Shown piece by piece: positions 8,511-16,754 of a stretch of 64,000 nucleotides of DNA (within the stretch, counting starts at the first letter, position 1; every line of letters begins with the position of its first letter). The notes beneath the pieces were generated by a model, which saw nothing but the letters and a program-made list of their open reading frames with translations, was not told the DNA's origin and searched no databases. The position numbers and the translations under genes were made by a program. Source of the stretch: Pseudomonas sp. B6002 (lineage in GTDB: Bacteria; Pseudomonadota; Gammaproteobacteria; Pseudomonadales; Pseudomonadaceae); the NCBI RefSeq assembly GCF_013385985.1, contig NZ_JACAOY010000002.1, positions 186,001 through 250,000 on the forward strand. The letters run 5' to 3'.

Positions 8511-9299
8511 CTATGGGGCTCGGCGCTCGAGCAAACCGTCCTGGATCCACTGTTTCAGCCACGTCACCGCTTGCAGTGGCGCACCCTCTGCATAAGTGAC
8601 TAGCAACTGCTCGCACAGTTCTGAAAAATTCCAGCCAGTGGTCACCATCCCGGCTAGCGCACACGCCTCGGCGGGTTCCAGGCTGCGGTAATGGCACACA
8701 TTCTGGTGACGCCACACCAGGCAAACCTGCGGCAGTGCCAGGGCCTGGCTGTCGGGGAAGTCCGACTCATCCTTGCTGGCACGCCAGATCGCCACACTGT
8801 TGAAGTGGCACAGCCTCTGCTGCACCGACGGCGCCAAACTCACCTGCAGGCCTGGCCACTCTTCAGGCGCCAGTTGCGCCATGTCATTGAGGGTCAGAGG
8901 CTCGCCCTGCGGCGCATCGAACGCCAGGGTGAATGCCCATTCCAATCGCGCCAGCTCGGCCAGCGGTGCGCTCTGTTCAGCCACCAGGTGCTCCATGATA
9001 AACGCCGGAAAACGCTCACCCAACCAGCGCAGACTGTAATGGGCAGACGGGTAGCGGCGTACGTAGGCACGGGTCAGCACCTCAAATTCGTCATCCCCCA
9101 GCCAATACCAGATGGCGCCGAAGTCATGTCGCAACACCTCCTGCAACCGCGACACGTAGGCGTTGTGATAAATCGCCAGGCCCGTGTCCACATCCAGCGT
9201 CGGCCCGCCCAACAACGTGGCGGCGAACCCACTATTGGCGACGGAATTCTCGGATAACAGGTGCTGTTCGAACGCCAGCTGCCAATCGGTCAGGCGCAT
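8511..9299 (-). CDS. bufC: BufC/HvfC-like DUF2063 protein, partner of the MNIO maturase
   Basis: This 262-residue protein begins with the DUF2063 domain (LTDWQLAFEQHLL; then IYHNAYVSRLQEVLRHDF, about residues 64-81). The family acts as a RiPP-recognition partner that presents the precursor peptide to the DUF692 enzyme; older annotations call it a DNA-binding domain. It overlaps bufB by ten bases, so the two are translationally coupled, consistent with a heterodimer. The C-terminal half is variable, as in other members. The symbol follows bufferin nomenclature and rests on context. Confidence 0.85.
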   Translation of the reverse strand: MRLTDWQLAFEQHLLSENSVANSGFAATLLGGPTLDVDTGLAIYHNAYVSRLQEVLRHDFGAIWYWLGDDEFEVLTRAYVRRYPSAHYSLRWLGERFPAFIMEHLVAEQSAPLAELARLEWAFTLAFDAPQGEPLTLNDMAQLAPEEWPGLQVSLAPSVQQRLCHFNSVAIWRASKDESDFPDSQALALPQVCLVWRHQNVCHYRSLEPAEACALAGMVTTGWNFSELCEQLLVTYAEGAPLQAVTWLKQWIQDGLLERRAP

Positions 9300-10138
9300 A
9301 ACGACCTCCTGGCCAATGCCGAAGCCCCCAGTTCACGGGCCTTGCCCAGCTCGGTGAGCAGCTCTTCGAACGGCGGAAAATGGTCGTCGCGCTCCAACAA
9401 GGTCGACACCGGTCCCAGGTGCTCCAACGTCTGCTGGTACAACGCCCACACCGGATCGCACACCGGGTGGTCATGGGTATCGACCACATAGTCGCCGTAG
9501 TCCATATGCCCGGCCAGGTGCAGTTGGCGGATGCTGTCAGGCGGCAAGTTGCGGATGAACGTCCAGGCATCGAACCCATGGTTGCGCGAGCTGACGTACA
9601 CATTGTTGACGTCCAGCAACAACTGGCAGCCCGTCAGGTGAGCCAGCGCGTTGAGAAATTCCCACTCGGTGAATTCATCGGCCTTGGAGCGCACGTAACT
9701 GGAGACATTTTCCAGCACCAACGGGCGCTGCAACACGTCTTGCACTTGGCGTACACGGCCGGCCACGTGGTACAGGCTTTCTTCGGTGTAAGGCAGGGGC
9801 AGCAGGTCGTGCAATTGATGGGCGCTGCCGCGGCTCCAGCACAGGTGATCGGACACCCACGCCGGTTGGATGCGCTGGGCGAGTTGTTTGAGCTGTTTCA
9901 GGTAATCGGTATCGAGGGCATGGGGTCCGCCGATAGACAGGGACACGCCATGCATCACCAGGGGATAGCGCTCGGCTATCGCGTCCAGGTAGTACAAGGC
10001 TTTGCCGCCCTGCACCAGATAATTCTCGGAGATCACTTCGAACCAATCCACGGCCGGCGACTGTTCAAGGATCTGCTGGTAGTACTCACTGCGTAGACCC
10101 AGGCCATAACCCAGGCTCGGAAGAGAAGCGGACATCAT
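9290..10138 (-). CDS. bufB: MNIO (DUF692) peptide-modifying oxidase of a bufferin operon
   Basis: This 282-residue TIM-barrel enzyme is a multinuclear non-heme iron oxidase. Family metal-ligand segments are visible: MHGVSLSIGG, VSDHLCW, LENVSSY, LLDVNNVYVS, HLAGH, DTHDHPV and LLERDDHF. Such enzymes modify cysteines of a precursor peptide, to thiooxazole-type heterocycles in bufferins. The gene follows bufA after a 64-base gap holding a hairpin, and overlaps bufC. Two adjacent ATGs (10138 and 10135) are possible; AGGAG three or six bases upstream slightly favours the second. The likely substrate is the Cys-rich peptide at 10203-10457. Confidence 0.92.
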   Translation of the reverse strand: MMSASLPSLGYGLGLRSEYYQQILEQSPAVDWFEVISENYLVQGGKALYYLDAIAERYPLVMHGVSLSIGGPHALDTDYLKQLKQLAQRIQPAWVSDHLCWSRGSAHQLHDLLPLPYTEESLYHVAGRVRQVQDVLQRPLVLENVSSYVRSKADEFTEWEFLNALAHLTGCQLLLDVNNVYVSSRNHGFDAWTFIRNLPPDSIRQLHLAGHMDYGDYVVDTHDHPVCDPVWALYQQTLEHLGPVSTLLERDDHFPPFEELLTELGKARELGASALARRSLCA

Positions 10139-10157
10139 TCACTCCTGGGCAAAGTGT

Positions 10158-10185
10158 CCGCAGCGGTGGGGGGCATCCGCTGCGG
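10158..10185 (-). terminator. Intercistronic hairpin between bufA and bufB
   Basis: CCGCAGCGG and its perfect complement CCGCTGCGG enclose a ten-base loop. No T-tract follows, so it looks like an attenuator or mRNA 3'-end stabiliser rather than a full terminator. It would let the precursor be made in excess over the maturation enzymes. Confidence 0.7.
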
Positions 10186-10202
10186 GAGCACTCGGTTGCC
10201 GG

Positions 10203-10457
10203 TTATTCGCCGACGGTACCGCCAGCCTTGGTGCAAGCATCAGCGCTGGCTTGTACTTTGAAGCCCTGGCCTTTGCAAGAACCCTGGCCTTTGCAAGCGT
10301 GGTCCTTGGTTTTGCAATCGTTCTGGCCTTTGCAGGCGTTGATGCCGTAGCAGTGCACAGACATGTCAGCGGCTTGAGCCTGAGTGACAACACCAGCAAA
10401 CATGGTAGCGGCGGCCATTGCGAGGGCGGCACCAGCAGCAGCGGATTTGAAGTTCAT
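10203..10457 (-). CDS. bufA: Bufferin-type Cys-rich metallophore precursor peptide (BufA2-like)
   Basis: This 84-residue precursor has an Ala-rich signal peptide (about 1-30, TQAQAA/D), so the product acts in the periplasm. The core carries six cysteines (36, 42, 48, 55, 61, 75) in repeats of the form (N/G)(A/S)CKGQ, with ACKGQG and SCKGQG back to back at 54-65. Bufferins are RiPPs whose cysteines are oxidised by an MNIO enzyme and which then bind copper in the periplasm. The CKGQ-CKGQGF pattern is how I remember the BufA2 subfamily. It is followed by bufB and bufC on the same strand. No ECF-sigma/anti-sigma pair is nearby. Confidence 0.9.
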   Translation of the reverse strand: MNFKSAAAGAALAMAAATMFAGVVTQAQAADMSVHCYGINACKGQNDCKTKDHACKGQGSCKGQGFKVQASADACTKAGGTVGE

Positions 10458-10573
10458 TTTTGTATCCTCATGATCGGTAGGGGTGTCGGTCCAAACGGAT
10501 TGTTCAGTCTCGACATACCACTAGAGTGAGGTCCCTCATCGGCGTTACAGCCGTGTGCAAATATTTCTGAAAA

Positions 10574-12460
10574 TTATTCGTCGAGCTTCAAAAGCGGCTC
10601 CTGAAAGCGTAGCAAACGCCCGGCGTTACCCAGCACCAGCAACGTGCTGAGGTTATGCAACACCGCTGCGATCATGGCGCCCGCCGCGCCCAACCAGCCA
10701 AATGCCGCAAATACCACGATGGCCAGCGTCCAGCCCAGGCCGATGATCACGTTGACCTGCAGCGTCTGCCGGCACTGGCGGCTCAAGCGCACGCAAGTGC
10801 CCAGGCGACGCAAGTCACTGCCAATCAGCACCACGTCTGCCGACGCCAGGGCGATATCCGCCCCGCCCGCCCCCATCGCCACGCCCACCACCCCGGCCTT
10901 GAGCGCCAGGGAATCGTTGATCCCATCGCCCACCACCATCGGGCGGAAGCCGTTGCCGATTTCACCCAGCACCCGGTTGAGCTTGTCTTCCGGCAACGCC
11001 TGGGCCTCGACATCACTGATGCCCACGTCCAGCGCCAAGTTGTCGGCCACGCTCTGGCGGTCGCCCGTCAGCAGCAATTGCCGGCCCAGGCCCAACTCCC
11101 GCAACTCTTGCAGGGCTTGGCGGGCTTCCGGCTTGACGCTGTCGGCCAGCAGCAACCAGGCGAGGAACTGCCCGTCCAGCGCCAGCCCGGCAATCGGGCC
11201 ATCGTGATTCGGCACCGCAGTGGTGACGATGCCCAACTGCTCGAACAACTCCGGGCGCCCCAACGCCGCTTCGCCCTGCTCGGTCTGCGCCACCACACCA
11301 AGGCCCTGGCGTTCGCGAATATCCGTGAGCACCAGCAGCTGTTCCTGGGTCGCCAGCCCTGCCAACGCCCGGCTGACCGGGTGACTGCTGGCCGACCCCA
11401 GGCTGGCCGCTAGATTCAGCAGCACCTGGCGATCCGGTGCGCGCGTCTCGATCGATTGCAGGCGCAGGGTGCCGTAAGTCAGGGTGCCGGTCTTGTCGAC
11501 CACCAGGGAGGTCAGGTCGGCCAGCTCTTCGAGGAACGCCGAGCTGCGAATCAAAATCCCATGGCGCGCCGCTACCGCAATCCCGGCAATTGCCGTGGCC
11601 GGCGCCGACAGCACCAACGCGCACGGGCACGCAGCGACCAACACCGCCAGCATTGCCTGCGCGTCGTTGGTCACAAACCAGGTCACCGCCGCCAGCAACA
11701 ACACCAGCACCATATAGCTGCCGGCATAACGCTCCAGCAGCCGCGTGATCGGCGGCTTGGAACGCTCGGCGTTCTGCATCAGTGCGATGACTTTGCCCAG
11801 GGTCGACTCATTGCCGGTGCGGGTCACCTGCAGGCGCAGCAGGCCATCCAGGTTGATCGCCCCGCCAAACACCTGCACGCCAACGCTGGCCTCCAGCGGC
11901 ACCGACTCGCCGGTAATCGGCGCCGTGTCCAGGCTCGCCTGGCCGGACAGCACCACACCGTCGGCGGGCACGCGGTCGCCGGCACGCACTTCGACGATAT
12001 CGCCGGTGTTCAGCGTGCCGTTATCCACTTCAACAATGCTGCTGTCGGCCTGCACCAACCGCGCATGGCTGCGGGTCAGCTTGCCCAACGCGTGGATCGC
12101 TTCCTGGGAACCGATCACGCTGCGCTCTTCCAGCACATGGCCGAAGATCATGATGATCGGCAGCAACGCAGCAGTCAGCAGATCACCCGTGGCCCACGCG
12201 CCCATCATCGCCAGGGCAATCAACTGGTCGGTGATGCCATGCAGGCTCGGGTAACGCAGGCTGTACCAGGCCGAACGCATCACCGGCACGGCCACCAGCA
12301 ACGAGGCCACGCCCAGCAACAGTTGGCTGACGCCAGTCTGGTCCGGTGCCAGCCAGCGCCACACCAGCCCCAGCACCAGCAAACCCAGGGCCAGCATGGC
12401 CAGGGTCAATTGCCGGGCAGCACTGCGCTGCTCGGCGGAAGTCAGCATGGGTGCGCTCAT
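10574..12460 (-). CDS. Heavy-metal P1B-type ATPase without N-terminal metal-binding domain
   Basis: This 628-residue cation pump shows the actuator motif TGES (183-186), the membrane CPC triad (278-280), the phosphorylated DKTGT (322-326) and a C-terminal GDGINDS loop. It lacks CxxC heavy-metal domains at the N-terminus. The last transmembrane region has HNLSTLLVLGN, where Zn pumps have Asp-Thr-Gly and Cu pumps have Met/Ser residues, so the ion is not obvious. It overlaps the upstream SPFH gene (ATGA) and is the last gene of that four-gene unit. The bufferin precursor follows 116 bases downstream on the same strand. Metal efflux linked to the SPFH proteins is inferred. Confidence 0.9.
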   Translation of the reverse strand: MSAPMLTSAEQRSAARQLTLAMLALGLLVLGLVWRWLAPDQTGVSQLLLGVASLLVAVPVMRSAWYSLRYPSLHGITDQLIALAMMGAWATGDLLTAALLPIIMIFGHVLEERSVIGSQEAIHALGKLTRSHARLVQADSSIVEVDNGTLNTGDIVEVRAGDRVPADGVVLSGQASLDTAPITGESVPLEASVGVQVFGGAINLDGLLRLQVTRTGNESTLGKVIALMQNAERSKPPITRLLERYAGSYMVLVLLLAAVTWFVTNDAQAMLAVLVAACPCALVLSAPATAIAGIAVAARHGILIRSSAFLEELADLTSLVVDKTGTLTYGTLRLQSIETRAPDRQVLLNLAASLGSASSHPVSRALAGLATQEQLLVLTDIRERQGLGVVAQTEQGEAALGRPELFEQLGIVTTAVPNHDGPIAGLALDGQFLAWLLLADSVKPEARQALQELRELGLGRQLLLTGDRQSVADNLALDVGISDVEAQALPEDKLNRVLGEIGNGFRPMVVGDGINDSLALKAGVVGVAMGAGGADIALASADVVLIGSDLRRLGTCVRLSRQCRQTLQVNVIIGLGWTLAIVVFAAFGWLGAAGAMIAAVLHNLSTLLVLGNAGRLLRFQEPLLKLDE

Positions 12461-13491
12461 TGTTCGGCTCCCTGAATGATCAAGCGGGAGTCGTCTTTAG
12501 GATCGACCGTGGTCACCGAGCCGGCCTGGCCGAGAATCTTCGGCAAGCGCTCGCGGTACAGGCGCAACAGCAAGCCTGGGTCTTTGACCTGGGCGAGGCT
12601 GGCGACCGTGGCAGTTTGCGCCTGAGCATTGGCCAGGCGCTCGCTGGCCTGGGCATGGGCCACCTGCACCAGACGGTCGGCTTGCTGGTTGGCGGTCTGG
12701 GTGAGTTTTTCGGCGTCGGTGCGCGCATTGGCCACGGCTTTGTCGGCCTGCTGGCTGGCGGTCAGCACCGCGTTGAAGGCATTCACCGCCGGGCCCGGCA
12801 GGCTCGATTGCACGTCGACGCGGGTCACCTCGATGCCGAGTCCAAGGCCCGTCGAGGCCAATTCAGCCAAGCGCTGATTGATGCCTTGTACCAAGTCACC
12901 GCGCAGCCGCTCACGGCGCTCGGCGGCGCCATTGTCGGTGCCGATCAGCTCGGGACGCGCCACCAGAATAGTGTCCAGGTCACGGGCCGCCGTCAGGGCC
13001 ACGGCGCTGCGTGTCACCAGGCGATCCAGCGCTGGCAACACATGCTCGCCCTGCAGCACAAACGCGTAGGGCTCGGTGACTTTGTAGAACACCCGCACAT
13101 CCAGCTGCACCACGCCGGCGTCACCGGTCAGCAGGTAACCGGAGCCGGCCAAGGCGTCGCTCAACGGCGTGGCAAAACTGGCAACCCGGTCGGCCTGGAT
13201 CGCAGTGTCGGAACGCAGCAGGTTTTCTACCCGGCGCTCGATCACACGGTCGGCGGCCGGCAGCAACACAACCTGTTCGAACGGTTGCGGCCAGGCCAGT
13301 AACAGGCCGGCATTCTGAATCCGGTCCAGGGCGCCGAAGTGCAGCACCACGGCGCGGTTCTGCGGGTCGATCTGGCGCACATTGGAAAATGCCCAGGCCA
13401 ACGCCGCCAGCACGGTCACCGCGTACAGCGCCAGGAAGGTCAGGCGCCCGGCCTGGATCCAAGGGCTGTCCGGGCTGTCACGCTCGGTCAT
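12457..13491 (-). CDS. SPFH membrane protein, HflK/HflC-like (third of three)
   Basis: This 344-residue protein has one N-terminal transmembrane helix (about 16-36), then an SPFH/band-7 domain (VLHFGALDRIQNAGLLLAWP onward). A long Ala/Gln-rich coiled coil (about 235-300, VANARTDAEKLTQTANQQAD) follows. True HflK/HflC enclose FtsH from the periplasmic side; this gene is far from hfq-hflX and is instead coupled by four-base overlaps to another SPFH gene and to the P-type ATPase. It may build a cage or membrane microdomain around the pump. That role is inference; no FtsH gene is present here. Confidence 0.85.
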   Translation of the reverse strand: MTERDSPDSPWIQAGRLTFLALYAVTVLAALAWAFSNVRQIDPQNRAVVLHFGALDRIQNAGLLLAWPQPFEQVVLLPAADRVIERRVENLLRSDTAIQADRVASFATPLSDALAGSGYLLTGDAGVVQLDVRVFYKVTEPYAFVLQGEHVLPALDRLVTRSAVALTAARDLDTILVARPELIGTDNGAAERRERLRGDLVQGINQRLAELASTGLGLGIEVTRVDVQSSLPGPAVNAFNAVLTASQQADKAVANARTDAEKLTQTANQQADRLVQVAHAQASERLANAQAQTATVASLAQVKDPGLLLRLYRERLPKILGQAGSVTTVDPKDDSRLIIQGAEQ

Positions 13492-14480
13492 GGCTGGACG
13501 TCCTTCGGCCCGTCCACCAAGGCACGGAACGGCGCAGCATCGGTACGCAGGATGATCTTGGTGCCCGGCGTCACCACCGTGCCCAACGTATCCAGGGAGC
13601 GCAGCAGGTTATACAGCTGCGGGTTCCCGGCGTAGGCACGCCCATAAATCTGCGCCGCCTCGACCCGCGATTGCGCCTCGATATCGGCGGCTTTCACCGT
13701 GGCATCGGCTTGCACAATGCGCGCATCACGCTCGGCAGCCGAACGGATCTGCGCCGCTTCACGCTTGCCCACGGCAGTACGCTCGGTGGCGATGGTTTCA
13801 CGCTCGGCGCGCATGCGGTCGACGGTGGCGGTGAGCGTCACCGACGGCAAGGTCAGGCGCTCGATGCCCACTTGCGCCACACGCACGCCATAGGTGGTGA
13901 GCAATTGTTGATCAATCTGCTGACGCAATTGCGCTTCGAAATCAGCGATGCGCACTTGGCTGGCGTCGGTGTTGATCAGGCTGGACAGGTCAAAGCTGGC
14001 GGCGGTGGTTTCCAGCGCCGAGCCGACGAAAGTGCGAATCTGCCGCGCCGCTTCATCCGGCTGGTTCTGCACCGCGCGCATAAAGCGCTGCACATTGTCG
14101 GCGTCGCCCTGCACCTGCCACGCCACGTAAGCCTGCACGATGATGCGCAGGCCATCGCGGGTGCCCACGTCCTGCAAACCGCTGGAGGTGGTGCGCAGGC
14201 GCAGGTCCACCGGAATCGCCGCCTCGAACGGCGCCGGCCAACGCCAACCCAGGCCCGGTTCCAACAACACACGGGACGGGTTGCCGAAGCGGGTAATCAC
14301 CGTGGCCTCGCCGGAACGCACTTGCACCAGGCTGGCGGCCGCTACGGCAAACAGCACCAACAGCACGGCCCACGCCATGCGTCGCCAAGGGAACGGGCCG
14401 GCTGCCTGTTCATCCCCGTGATGATGGTGGTGATGGCCATGATGGTGATGATGACCGTGATCGTGAGAATGAGCGCTCAA
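13488..14480 (-). CDS. SPFH membrane protein with a 14-histidine N-terminus (HflC/HflK-like, second of three)
   Basis: The start is TTG at 14480 with AGGAG eight bases upstream. The 330-residue product begins with a stretch holding 14 His in the first 21 residues (runs at 10-14 and 16-21), then a transmembrane helix (about 33-51), an SPFH domain (GEATVITRFGNPSRVLLEPGL) and a coiled coil (about 215-285). By HflK/HflC topology the His tail would face the cytoplasm, where it could bind Zn, Ni, Co or Cu. The SPFH body resembles HflK. Overlap with the next SPFH gene is four bases. The His tail next to a metal pump is the most telling clue to function. Confidence 0.88.
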   Translation of the reverse strand: MSAHSHDHGHHHHHGHHHHHHGDEQAAGPFPWRRMAWAVLLVLFAVAAASLVQVRSGEATVITRFGNPSRVLLEPGLGWRWPAPFEAAIPVDLRLRTTSSGLQDVGTRDGLRIIVQAYVAWQVQGDADNVQRFMRAVQNQPDEAARQIRTFVGSALETTAASFDLSSLINTDASQVRIADFEAQLRQQIDQQLLTTYGVRVAQVGIERLTLPSVTLTATVDRMRAERETIATERTAVGKREAAQIRSAAERDARIVQADATVKAADIEAQSRVEAAQIYGRAYAGNPQLYNLLRSLDTLGTVVTPGTKIILRTDAAPFRALVDGPKDVQP

Positions 14481-14492
14481 CAGACAGACTCC

Positions 14493-16418
14493 TTATTGAA
14501 CGGCTTTACGCGGCACCGAAGGGTCGGCCGGCAAAGTAAAAGAACGTAGATCGATCGTCGGCGCGCCGTCGGCACCCAGGCGATGATCCAGAATAAGCAG
14601 CTTGGCGTGGGCCAGGCCTTGGCTGAGCTGGCCGAGATATTGCTCCAGCACGAACGCCTGGCCGGCGGTGGCGTAGGCCTTTTGTTCGGCGGCAAAGCGC
14701 AGGTCCGCCGCTTGGGCGCCAGCGTTCACTTCACGCGCCGTGGCCTGGGCCTCATCGCGTACGGTGCTGGCCTGCAGCAGGGCCTGGTTGGTCTGCTCGC
14801 TGGCCGCGCCACGTTCACGGGAAATCAGCGCCTGGGCGCCGATCTGCGCCGCTTGCACCCCGTGATAGGCGTTGGCGGCACCCGCCGGTGGGTGAATCGC
14901 TTCCACCACCGTGGCGAGAATTTCGACACCACTGTCGAGCTTTTGCAGGTCGGCCTGCACGGCGCGGCCGATTTCATCAGCTAGGCGTGTGCGTTGTTCA
15001 CCGAGCAATTCGTCGAGGGTGCGCGAGGCAAAGTCGTGGACGAGGATGCGGCTGGCGGTGCTGCGGATCAGGGTCGGCACATCCGCGCTGTTGTAGGTGG
15101 CGGCGAGTGCAGCACGGTCAGTCAGGCCGATGCGGTAGACGAACCGCACGTCCATGTTGACGATCTGGAAGCCCTGCTTGTCGCCGCTGCTGCTGGCGAT
15201 GACCTGGGATTTGTCATTCACATGGCTGGCGTCCCACAACCGGTTGGCGATCAGCGGGGCCGGGCCTTCGGCGGGTGCCAACTCAGGGGTGGAGGCTTCG
15301 CTGACGCTGGTCGCCAACTCATGCACCACGCCGTTTTCCACCTTCAGCACCCGGCCCAGCGGCCACGGCAACCCGGCGTGCAGACCGGGGCCGAACACTT
15401 CCACGGGTTTGCCAAAGCGCTCATAAATCCCACGGCCTTGCAGGGGCACTTCATGCACGCCGGTCAAAGACCAGCCCACCGCCAGCACGACCAGCAGCAC
15501 CGGCAGAAACGCCCGGCGCATGTAGGTAAATGCCCAGATCTGGCGCAGATCGATACCGAAGCGGTTGTGCAGTTCGTGCTGCAAGGCCAGCAGGGGTTGC
15601 GGCGGCCAGCGCAGCAGCCCGGCGATAAAACTCTGCGCCATCAGGCGCGGTTCGAGGCGTGGCTGGCGTGGGCTGAACAGCGACAGCACGGCCCGCAGCA
15701 AAAACTCCACGGCCACCAGCCCCGGCAGCAGGCCGACCAGCACGGCCAGGCGCAGCTGCCACACAGACTCCGCACCGGCAAACAGCAAACAAAGCGCACT
15801 GACCACCAGGCAGGTAATCGCCACCCGGCTCAATTGCGCCAGTGGCGAAGCTTCCGGCCATTGGGCAACGGATTCCTGGGCCAGGCGGCGCTCAAACACC
15901 AGCAAGCCGAATGCCAAGGCCAACGCCAGCGCGGCACCGATGCTTGCCGATTGGCCGACGGGCGCAGCGGGCAAGGCCAGGTTCCAGAACTCAATAAGGC
16001 TGACCAGCGCCAGCAACGACCAACCCGCCAGCCACAGCACTGGCGCGCCAATCTGGGCCAGCAGGCCACTGCGCAAACGCCCGACAAGGCGCGAGTACCC
16101 GCCAACCTCATCGGCGGGCGGCTCGATCAGTGGCTCGGCAGGTTCTTCCAGCACCTGGGCACGCCAATCAGCCACCCACCACGCCGATTGCAAGCCGGCC
16201 ACCAGCACCAGCAGCGCCGACGAACACGTGATCAACACCACCGGCCAGATCGACAGCGGGGCAAACAGGGCAACAAACAGCGCCAGTATCCAACCGGCCA
16301 CGGCCAGGGTTGTCAGGCTGATGCCGGCTTGGCGCAATCGACGGGCGTGAAACACCCCCTGTTGAAAACGCGGAAGGCCTTCCACCGAAGCGCCGTCAGC
16401 TTCCAGATCCACTTGCAT
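14493..16418 (-). CDS. Long SPFH protein with a polytopic N-terminal half (HflK-like, first of three)
   Basis: This is about 641 residues. The first half (to about residue 320) has several hydrophobic segments in pairs. The second half is an SPFH domain (HEVPLQGRGIYERFGKPVEVFGPGLHAGLPWP) followed by a coiled coil rich in Ala and Gln. Normal HflK proteins are about 400 residues with one helix, so the polytopic N-terminus is an unusual addition. I prefer ATG 16418; a GTG at 16439 would add seven residues. It is the first gene of the unit, twelve bases before the His-rich SPFH gene. I do not recognise the N-terminal part. Confidence 0.8.
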   Translation of the reverse strand: MQVDLEADGASVEGLPRFQQGVFHARRLRQAGISLTTLAVAGWILALFVALFAPLSIWPVVLITCSSALLVLVAGLQSAWWVADWRAQVLEEPAEPLIEPPADEVGGYSRLVGRLRSGLLAQIGAPVLWLAGWSLLALVSLIEFWNLALPAAPVGQSASIGAALALALAFGLLVFERRLAQESVAQWPEASPLAQLSRVAITCLVVSALCLLFAGAESVWQLRLAVLVGLLPGLVAVEFLLRAVLSLFSPRQPRLEPRLMAQSFIAGLLRWPPQPLLALQHELHNRFGIDLRQIWAFTYMRRAFLPVLLVVLAVGWSLTGVHEVPLQGRGIYERFGKPVEVFGPGLHAGLPWPLGRVLKVENGVVHELATSVSEASTPELAPAEGPAPLIANRLWDASHVNDKSQVIASSSGDKQGFQIVNMDVRFVYRIGLTDRAALAATYNSADVPTLIRSTASRILVHDFASRTLDELLGEQRTRLADEIGRAVQADLQKLDSGVEILATVVEAIHPPAGAANAYHGVQAAQIGAQALISRERGAASEQTNQALLQASTVRDEAQATAREVNAGAQAADLRFAAEQKAYATAGQAFVLEQYLGQLSQGLAHAKLLILDHRLGADGAPTIDLRSFTLPADPSVPRKAVQ

Positions 16419-16439
16419 CCACTCAACGCCCGTTAACAC

Positions 16440-16754
16440 ACAATTAGTTACGATATAACACGGAGCGTGAAATTTTTGTCCGAATACAACGTAAATCCCC
16501 TGTGGGATCAGGCTTTTGTGGGAGCTGGCTTGTCGGATCGCCGCACCGCTGCGATGGCATCGACTCGGTGCAGCTGATAAACCGAGGTGCCTGCATCGCT
16601 GCGGTGCGGCGATCCGACAAGCCAGCTCCTACATAGCGCTATCACTGTGACTAAACCCCCATAAACACGAGCCATCACTGGTGCAGGCCGTGATTAATCG
16701 GCACACTCCGAAACAGTTTTTCGCGGGTCCACGGACAAGGAAGCGTCACCCCCC
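16440..16754. other. Intergenic region between divergent SPFH and lipid operons
   Basis: The 315-base gap holds the REPIN at 16517-16633. On either side are about 77 and 120 bases that must contain the promoters of the two divergent operons. I see no convincing sigma-70 boxes or operator palindrome there. Confidence 0.6.
16517..16633. repeat. REPIN (inverted REP pair)
   Basis: TGTGGGAGCTGGCTTGTCGG on the left is matched by CCGACAAGCCAGCTCCTACA on the right, with GATCGCCGCACCGC/GCGGTGCGGCGATC as further complementary arms. The core differs from the 7123 element (TTGTCGGATCGCC rather than TTGCCTGCGATAG), so it belongs to another REP subgroup. Confidence 0.92.

Noticed and set aside
10264-10299. 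Short tandem repeat in bufA as a CRISPR-like or microsatellite element
   Set aside because: The repeat is in frame and encodes the CKGQG units of the precursor peptide.
12457-14480. Annotation of the SPFH genes as hflK and hflC proper
   Set aside because: True hflKC lies with hfq-hflX in Pseudomonas. Here there are three SPFH genes, a His-rich tail and a P-type ATPase, so they are paralogues.
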